Below are positions 60,260 to 64,000 of a stretch of 64,000 bases of DNA, in pieces. The DNA comes from DASXKD01 sp963734725 (lineage in GTDB: Bacteria; Actinomycetota; Actinomycetes; Streptosporangiales; Streptosporangiaceae). The notes under the pieces were generated by a model, which did not search any database, had not been told where the DNA came from, and worked only from the letters and a program-made list of their open reading frames with translations. Made by a program: the position numbers and the translations under genes. Every line of letters begins with the position of its first letter. Positions within the stretch are counted from its first letter, which is position 1. The stretch is taken from positions 669,979-733,978 of the forward strand of contig CAVTIX010000009.1 of NCBI GenBank assembly GCA_963734725.1. The letters run 5' to 3'.

Positions 60260-60733
60260 ATGCATCCAACTGCGACAAAGGTTGCCGACGTGCTCCGCGA
60301 GCTTGGCGTGTCCGGGGACGTCAGGGAACTGCCCGAGCCGGCTCCCACCGCGGCGACCGCGGCGGCCCAGCTCGGCTGCGAGGTCGGGGCGATCGCCAAC
60401 AGCCTGATCTTCAACGCGGACGGCGCGCCGTTGCTGGTGCTGACCAGCGGCGCGCACCGGGTGGACACCGGCCGGGTGGCCGCCCTGGTCGGCGCGGTCA
60501 AGGTGAAGCGGGCGGGCCCGGATTTCGTGCGCCAGTCCACCGGCCAGGTGATCGGCGGGGTGGCCCCGGTCGGCCACCCGGCGCCGTTGCGCACGCTGGT
60601 GGACCAGCATCTGGACTCCTACGACGTGGTGTGGGCCGCGGCCGGTCACGCGCACACGGTGTTCCCGACCTCGTTTGGCGAGCTTGTCCGGATCACCGGC
60701 GGCACTCCCGCCGCTGTGAGCGCCGACGGCTAA
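60260..60733 (+). CDS. YbaK/ProX-type aminoacyl-tRNA deacylase
   Basis: 157 residues. GAIANSLIFNADGAPLLVLT and KVKRAGPDFVRQSTGQVIGG, then VAPVGHPAP, are the YbaK/ProX core; the GG-xP-xGH loop and the Lys of KVKR are the conserved catalytic surface. It differs from the YbaK at 25485, which has the ISPLGHRR loop, so the two probably edit different mischarged tRNAs. GGGGGA precedes the ATG. Confidence 0.9.
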   Translation: MHPTATKVADVLRELGVSGDVRELPEPAPTAATAAAQLGCEVGAIANSLIFNADGAPLLVLTSGAHRVDTGRVAALVGAVKVKRAGPDFVRQSTGQVIGGVAPVGHPAPLRTLVDQHLDSYDVVWAAAGHAHTVFPTSFGELVRITGGTPAAVSADG

Positions 60734-60792
60734 CGGGCGCCGGGGAACCCCGCGGGCCCTCCCGGCAGGGGCGAAGCCCGTAGGCTCGGATC

Positions 60793-61362
60793 ATGCACGC
60801 GCTGATCGTCGTCGATGTGCAGAACGACTTCTGTGAGGGCGGGTCGCTGGCCGTGGCCGGCGGGTCGGCCGTGGCCGCGGCGATCACCGCCTACCTTGCC
60901 GCCGAGGGGAACGGCTACGCCCACGTGGTCGCTTCCCGCGACTACCACATCGACCCCGGCGACCACTTCTCCGACCATCCGGACTTCGTCGGCGCCTGGC
61001 CGCCGCACTGCGTGGTCGGCACACCAGGCGCCGAGTTCCACCCGGCCCTGGACACGGGCCGCCTGGAGACGGTGTTCAGCAAGGGCGCGCATGAGGCGGC
61101 CTACAGCGGGTTCGAGGGCGCCGACGAGGCCGGCACGCCGCTGGCCGCCTGGCTGCGCGAGCGGGGCGTGGACGCGCTGGACGTCGCCGGCATTGCCACC
61201 GACTACTGTGTCCGGGCCACGGCGCTGGACGCGGCGCGGGAGGGATTCGCCACCCGGGTGCTGCTCCCGCTGACCGCGGGGGTCGACCCGGTGACCACCG
61301 GGGAGGCGCTGGCCGCTCTGCGGGATGCCGGGGTGGCGCTGGCCGCTGCGGCGGAAATCTAA
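60793..61362 (+). CDS. pncA: Nicotinamidase
   Basis: 189 residues. The catalytic triad is Asp in VVDVQNDFCEGG, Lys in FSKGAH and Cys in ATDYCVRATALDA; metal residues lie in SRDYHIDPGDHFSDHP. It hydrolyses nicotinamide to nicotinate, feeding PncB. In mycobacteria this enzyme activates pyrazinamide. Confidence 0.96.
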   Translation: MHALIVVDVQNDFCEGGSLAVAGGSAVAAAITAYLAAEGNGYAHVVASRDYHIDPGDHFSDHPDFVGAWPPHCVVGTPGAEFHPALDTGRLETVFSKGAHEAAYSGFEGADEAGTPLAAWLRERGVDALDVAGIATDYCVRATALDAAREGFATRVLLPLTAGVDPVTTGEALAALRDAGVALAAAAEI

Positions 61363-61376
61363 CCAAGGGATTGCCG

Positions 61377-61784
61377 ATGGCTGACTGGAATAGCAAGATC
61401 ATCGAGGAGTTTCGGGCCAACAAGGGCAAGGTGGGCGGCCCGTTCGAAGGCGCGCCGCTGCTCCTGCTGCACACCGTGGGCGCCAGGACCGGGCAGTCGC
61501 GGGTGAACCCGATGATGTACCGGCCGGTGGAGGGCGGCTACGCGGTCTTCGCCTCCAAGGGCGGCGCCCCCACGAACCCGGACTGGTACCACAACCTGCT
61601 CGCCCACCCCGACGTGGAAGCCGAGATCGGCGTCACGACCGTGAAGCTCCGCGCCCGGGTGGCCGAGGACGCCGAGCGCGACCGGATCTGGAAAGCCCAC
61701 AAGGCCGCGAACCCGGGGTTCGCCGACTACGAGAAGAAGACCACCAGGCAGATCCCGGTGATCATCCTCGAGCCCCTAGGCTAG
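61377..61784 (+). CDS. F420-type (DUF385/nitroreductase) oxidoreductase
   Basis: 135 residues from ATG 61377 (AAGGGA upstream). LHTVGARTGQSRVNPMMY and GGAPTNPDWYHNLLAHPDVE are signatures of deazaflavin-dependent nitroreductases (DDN-like). They use coenzyme F420H2 to reduce small molecules. 14 nt after pncA; they may share a transcript. Confidence 0.92.
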   Translation: MADWNSKIIEEFRANKGKVGGPFEGAPLLLLHTVGARTGQSRVNPMMYRPVEGGYAVFASKGGAPTNPDWYHNLLAHPDVEAEIGVTTVKLRARVAEDAERDRIWKAHKAANPGFADYEKKTTRQIPVIILEPLG

Positions 61785-61788
61785 CGCC

Positions 61789-61960
61789 GGGCACGGGGCG
61801 GGCTGATGACCGCGGGCACGGGGCGGGCTGATGACCGCGGGCACGGGCGGGCTGATGACCGCGGGCACGGGCGGGCTGATGACCGCGGGCACGAGGGTGC
61901 GCTGATGACCGCGGGCACGAGGGTGCGCTGATGACTGCGGGCACGAGGGTGCGCTGATGA
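61789..61960. repeat. 24-26-bp tandem repeat, about seven copies, including the next start codon
   Basis: Units of GCGGGCACGGGGCGGGCTGA-TGACC, later GCGGGCACGAGGGTGCGCTG-ATGACC. Each unit carries TGATGAC, and the final one provides the ATGAC start of the following gene at 61957. The repeat thus grew from its 5' end. Confidence 0.88.
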
Positions 61961-63142
61961 CTGGATACCGCCTGGGATCGGCGCCGGAGCGCCGGGCGCG
62001 GCTGGGCCGCCGGCACCTCCTGGCGGCGCCGGCCCGGGCGGAGACGGCCGCCGAGGTGGCAGCGGCGCTGGTCGCGCTGCACGGCACCGACCCGGCGTCG
62101 GTATACCTGGCCGCGTGGGCCCGCAGCGCGGACGGGCACCGCGCGATCGGGCACGGGGCCGTCGAGCGGGCGCTGTATGAAACCGGGGACCTGATCCGGA
62201 TGCTGGGCATGCGCCGGACCATGTTCGTCGTCCCGGCCGACCTGGCGCCCGTCATCCAGGCGTCCTGCACGGAACAGATCGCCGAGCGGATGCGCAGCGG
62301 GCTGATCCGTGACCTTGCCGCGGCCGGCGTGGCGCCCGATGCCGGGCGCTGGCTCGAGGAGGTCGAAGACGCCACGGTCAAGGCCCTCATCGCGCGGGGC
62401 GCCGCGACCGGCGCGGAACTCGCCCGCGACGAGCCGCTGCTGCGCACCCGGCTCAGCTACGCCGAGGGCAAGAGCTACGGCGGCACGGCCAACGTCACCA
62501 GCCGGGTCCTTATGCTGCTGTCCGCGGAGCGGCGCATCGCCCGCGGCCGCCCGCGCGGCGGCTGGACCTCCAGCCAGTACGAGTGGGCGCCGGCCGATCC
62601 CTGGCCCGTCGGTTCCGCCGCGGACGCGCGAGTCCAGCTGGCCCGCCGGTGGCTGCTGGCGTTCGGTCCGGCGCCCGTCTCCGACCTGCAGTGGTGGACC
62701 GGCTGGACAGCCCGGCCAGACCCGGGCGGCGCTCGGCCGGCTCGACACCGCCGCGGTGGACCTGGACGGCGCCCCGGGCGTGGCGCTGGCCGGCGATGAG
62801 GATCCCGAGCCGGGCGCCGGGCCGTGGGCGGCGTTGCTGCCGGCCCTGGACCCGACGCCGATGGGCTGGCGTGACCGCGGCTGGTTCCTCGGCGGGCACG
62901 GGCCCGCGCTGTTCGACCGGTCGGGGAACATCGGGCCCACGGTCTGGTGGGACGGCCGGATCGTGGGCGGCTCGGCGCAGCGCCTCAGTGGGGAGGTCGC
63001 GTTCCGCCTGCTGGAAGACCCCGGCGCCGAAGCCGCGGCGGCGGTGACGGCCGAGGCGGAACGGCTGCAGGCCTGGCTCGGCTCGGTGCGGGTCACCCCG
63101 CGCTTTCGCACTCCCCTGGAACGCGAACTGTCCGCTCGCTGA
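61957..63142 (+). pseudogene. Winged-helix DNA-binding (HTH_42/AlkZ-like) protein, frameshifted
   Basis: Codons 1-252 read as HTH_42 family (YRLGSAPERRARLGRRHLLA ... LVALHGTDPASVYLAAWARS ... RTRLSYAEGKSYGG ... LQWWTGWTA). Near 62712 the frame changes and continues AALGRLDTAAVDLDGAPGVA to ERELSAR at 63142. One extra C (gcccggccag for gccggccag) accounts for the 1186-nt span. Family relatives include AlkZ/AlkX-type DNA glycosylases that unhook interstrand crosslinks. The ATG is the last copy in a repeat array. Confidence 0.85.
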
Positions 63143-63175
63143 GGGCCGCCGTGCCGCTGTCCGGCCAGCGGCACC

Positions 63176-63726
63176 TCATTCCCCAGAGGCTTTGGCGTCT
63201 TCCCCGGAGGCCTTCGCGTCGGCCTCGAGCTCGGCGGTGTCGGCCTTCAGCTGCTTGGCTTCGATCTTGCGCGCCTTCTTCATCGCCCGCTCGATCTTCG
63301 CCTGCATGTCGGACACCCCGACCACCACCAGGCCGGCCTGCCCGGCATCCAGATGCTCGCCAAGCTCCTTCAAGTCATGGCGGCTCATCCCGGCCGCCGC
63401 GTGACCGGCCACCGCGCCCAGGAGCGCACCGCCGCCAGTGGTGACGGCGAGCAGGCCGCCGCCAACGGCAGCGAACGGGAACAGCACCAGCACCACGCCG
63501 GTCGCCAGGCCCACCCGGCCCCCAGCACGCCGCCGGCCCGGGTCGGCGTCTCGTGCTTCTTGGCGATCTTGACTTTCCCGTCCGCCCGGCGCACGATCAC
63601 CGCGGCGTCATAGGCGTCGATCAGCCCGGCCTCGGTGTGCAGGTCCTTGACCACCTGGTAGTCAGCCTCGGCATCGTCGGCGCTGTCATACACCCCGGCA
63701 AACACGATGAATGTGTCGATTGCCAT
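63176..63726 (-). pseudogene. DUF1269-type membrane protein, frameshifted
   Basis: AIDTFIVFAGVYDSADDAEA opens the protein from 63726; about 63520 the frame changes after RAGGVLG and continues GLATGVVLVLFPFAAVGGGL, a membrane helix, then DLKELGEHLDAGQAGLVVVG, ending in a charged tail with two EDAKASGE copies. The 551-nt span is one base short. Corrected length is about 183 residues. The function is unknown. Confidence 0.83.
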
Positions 63727-63846
63727 AGCAGTAACCCCTCAATCACCCGTTACGACCGCTAGACGATACGGTCGGGCTGGCATGCTGTGGATCACCCTCG
63801 GCGAGTGATGCCGTGGCGGGACGCCCGCGCCGCGGGACCGGCCAGG

Positions 63847-64000
63847 CTAGCCGTCGCCTTCGGGGATCGACTCGTAGATGCGCTTGCAGTCCGGGCAGAC
63901 CGGGAACCGCGACGGGTCCCGGCTGGGCACCCACTTTTTCCCGCATCGCGCCATCACCGGGGTCCCGCTCACCGCGCTGTCCACGATCTTGTCCTTCAGG
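63847..64000 (-). CDS. DUF3039 protein, 5' end outside the window
   Basis: 51 codons at the window edge: LKDKIVDSAVSGTPVMARCG, KKWVPSRDPSRFPVCPDCKR, IYESIPEGDG. The CGKxWVPSRDP...PVCPxCK pattern is the DUF3039 zinc-ribbon signature of small actinobacterial proteins. The start lies beyond position 64000. Confidence 0.85.
   Translation of the reverse strand, partial: LKDKIVDSAVSGTPVMARCGKKWVPSRDPSRFPVCPDCKRIYESIPEGDG

Overview
The window is high-GC, densely coded DNA with many GTG starts and 4-nt stop/start overlaps, as in actinobacteria. Support for a soil actinomycete includes a mycothiol-type enzyme (MDMPI family), an F420-type DUF385 protein, a B12-dependent NrdJ next to NrdR, and two blocks whose order matches mycobacteria: nrdR / LysM protein / lexA (compare Rv2718c-Rv2720), and pncB-clpS-DUF2017-mec-cysO-cysM ... 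MBL-rph-rdgB (compare Rv1330c-Rv1341). Genus cannot be resolved from sequence reading alone.

Layout. 1-4.6 kb is an accessory patch: a hypothetical gene, a frameshifted nucleotidyltransferase, an IS66 transposase tail, a frameshifted phosphotransferase-like gene and a Fic AMP-transferase, with a 30-nt direct repeat at both sides. 4.7-12.7 kb is DNA precursor supply and SOS control: nrdR-nrdJ (nrdJ carries two homing-endonuclease inteins), a LysM division-inhibitor-like gene, and lexA, with NrdR boxes and two LexA boxes visible. 12.9-20.3 kb holds leuS with a Leu-rich leader peptide, an MDMPI protein, a P450, pterin dehydratase, and frameshifted gcvT and gcvH. 20.5-32.5 kb is mixed: secreted phosphatase-like protein, HAD hydrolase, lipoprotein, YbaK, DedA, PIG-L deacetylase, a P450 / aldo-keto relic / methyltransferase operon, and a flavodoxin-methyltransferase pair. 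32.6-40.6 kb holds an MFS exporter, two separate ECF42-type sigma/DGPF-protein pairs on opposite strands, and between them trpS behind a complete Trp leader-peptide attenuator. 40.6-45.2 kb is a cluster of a small Cys-rich protein, a PLP desulfurase-like enzyme and a methyltransferase, followed by an AraC and a TetR regulator. 45.2-49.9 kb encodes cell-surface proteins (GH25 lysozyme with ricin domains, NodB-like protein). 50.2-61.8 kb is the conserved housekeeping block: tRNA, HNH, bcp, rdgB, rph, MBL, thioesterase, cysM, cysO, mec, DUF2017, clpS, pncB, YbaK, pncA, DUF385. The window ends inside a DUF3039 gene.

How genes work together. NrdR/NrdJ and LexA/LysM link dNTP supply, damage response and division. 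Mec, CysO and CysM form the protein-thiocarboxylate cysteine pathway. pncA and pncB form NAD salvage. leuS and trpS each have a short leader ORF rich in their own amino acid, so aminoacyl-tRNA supply probably feeds back on synthetase transcription.

Ten genes contain one apparent single-base frameshift each, five gains and five losses, including core genes (gcvT, gcvH, trpS). Residual assembly indels are the simplest explanation, though real decay is plausible in the 1-3 kb patch. The most unusual candidates are a UAG-anticodon tRNA with a short variable loop overlapped by an HNH nuclease gene, and the leuS leader peptide.
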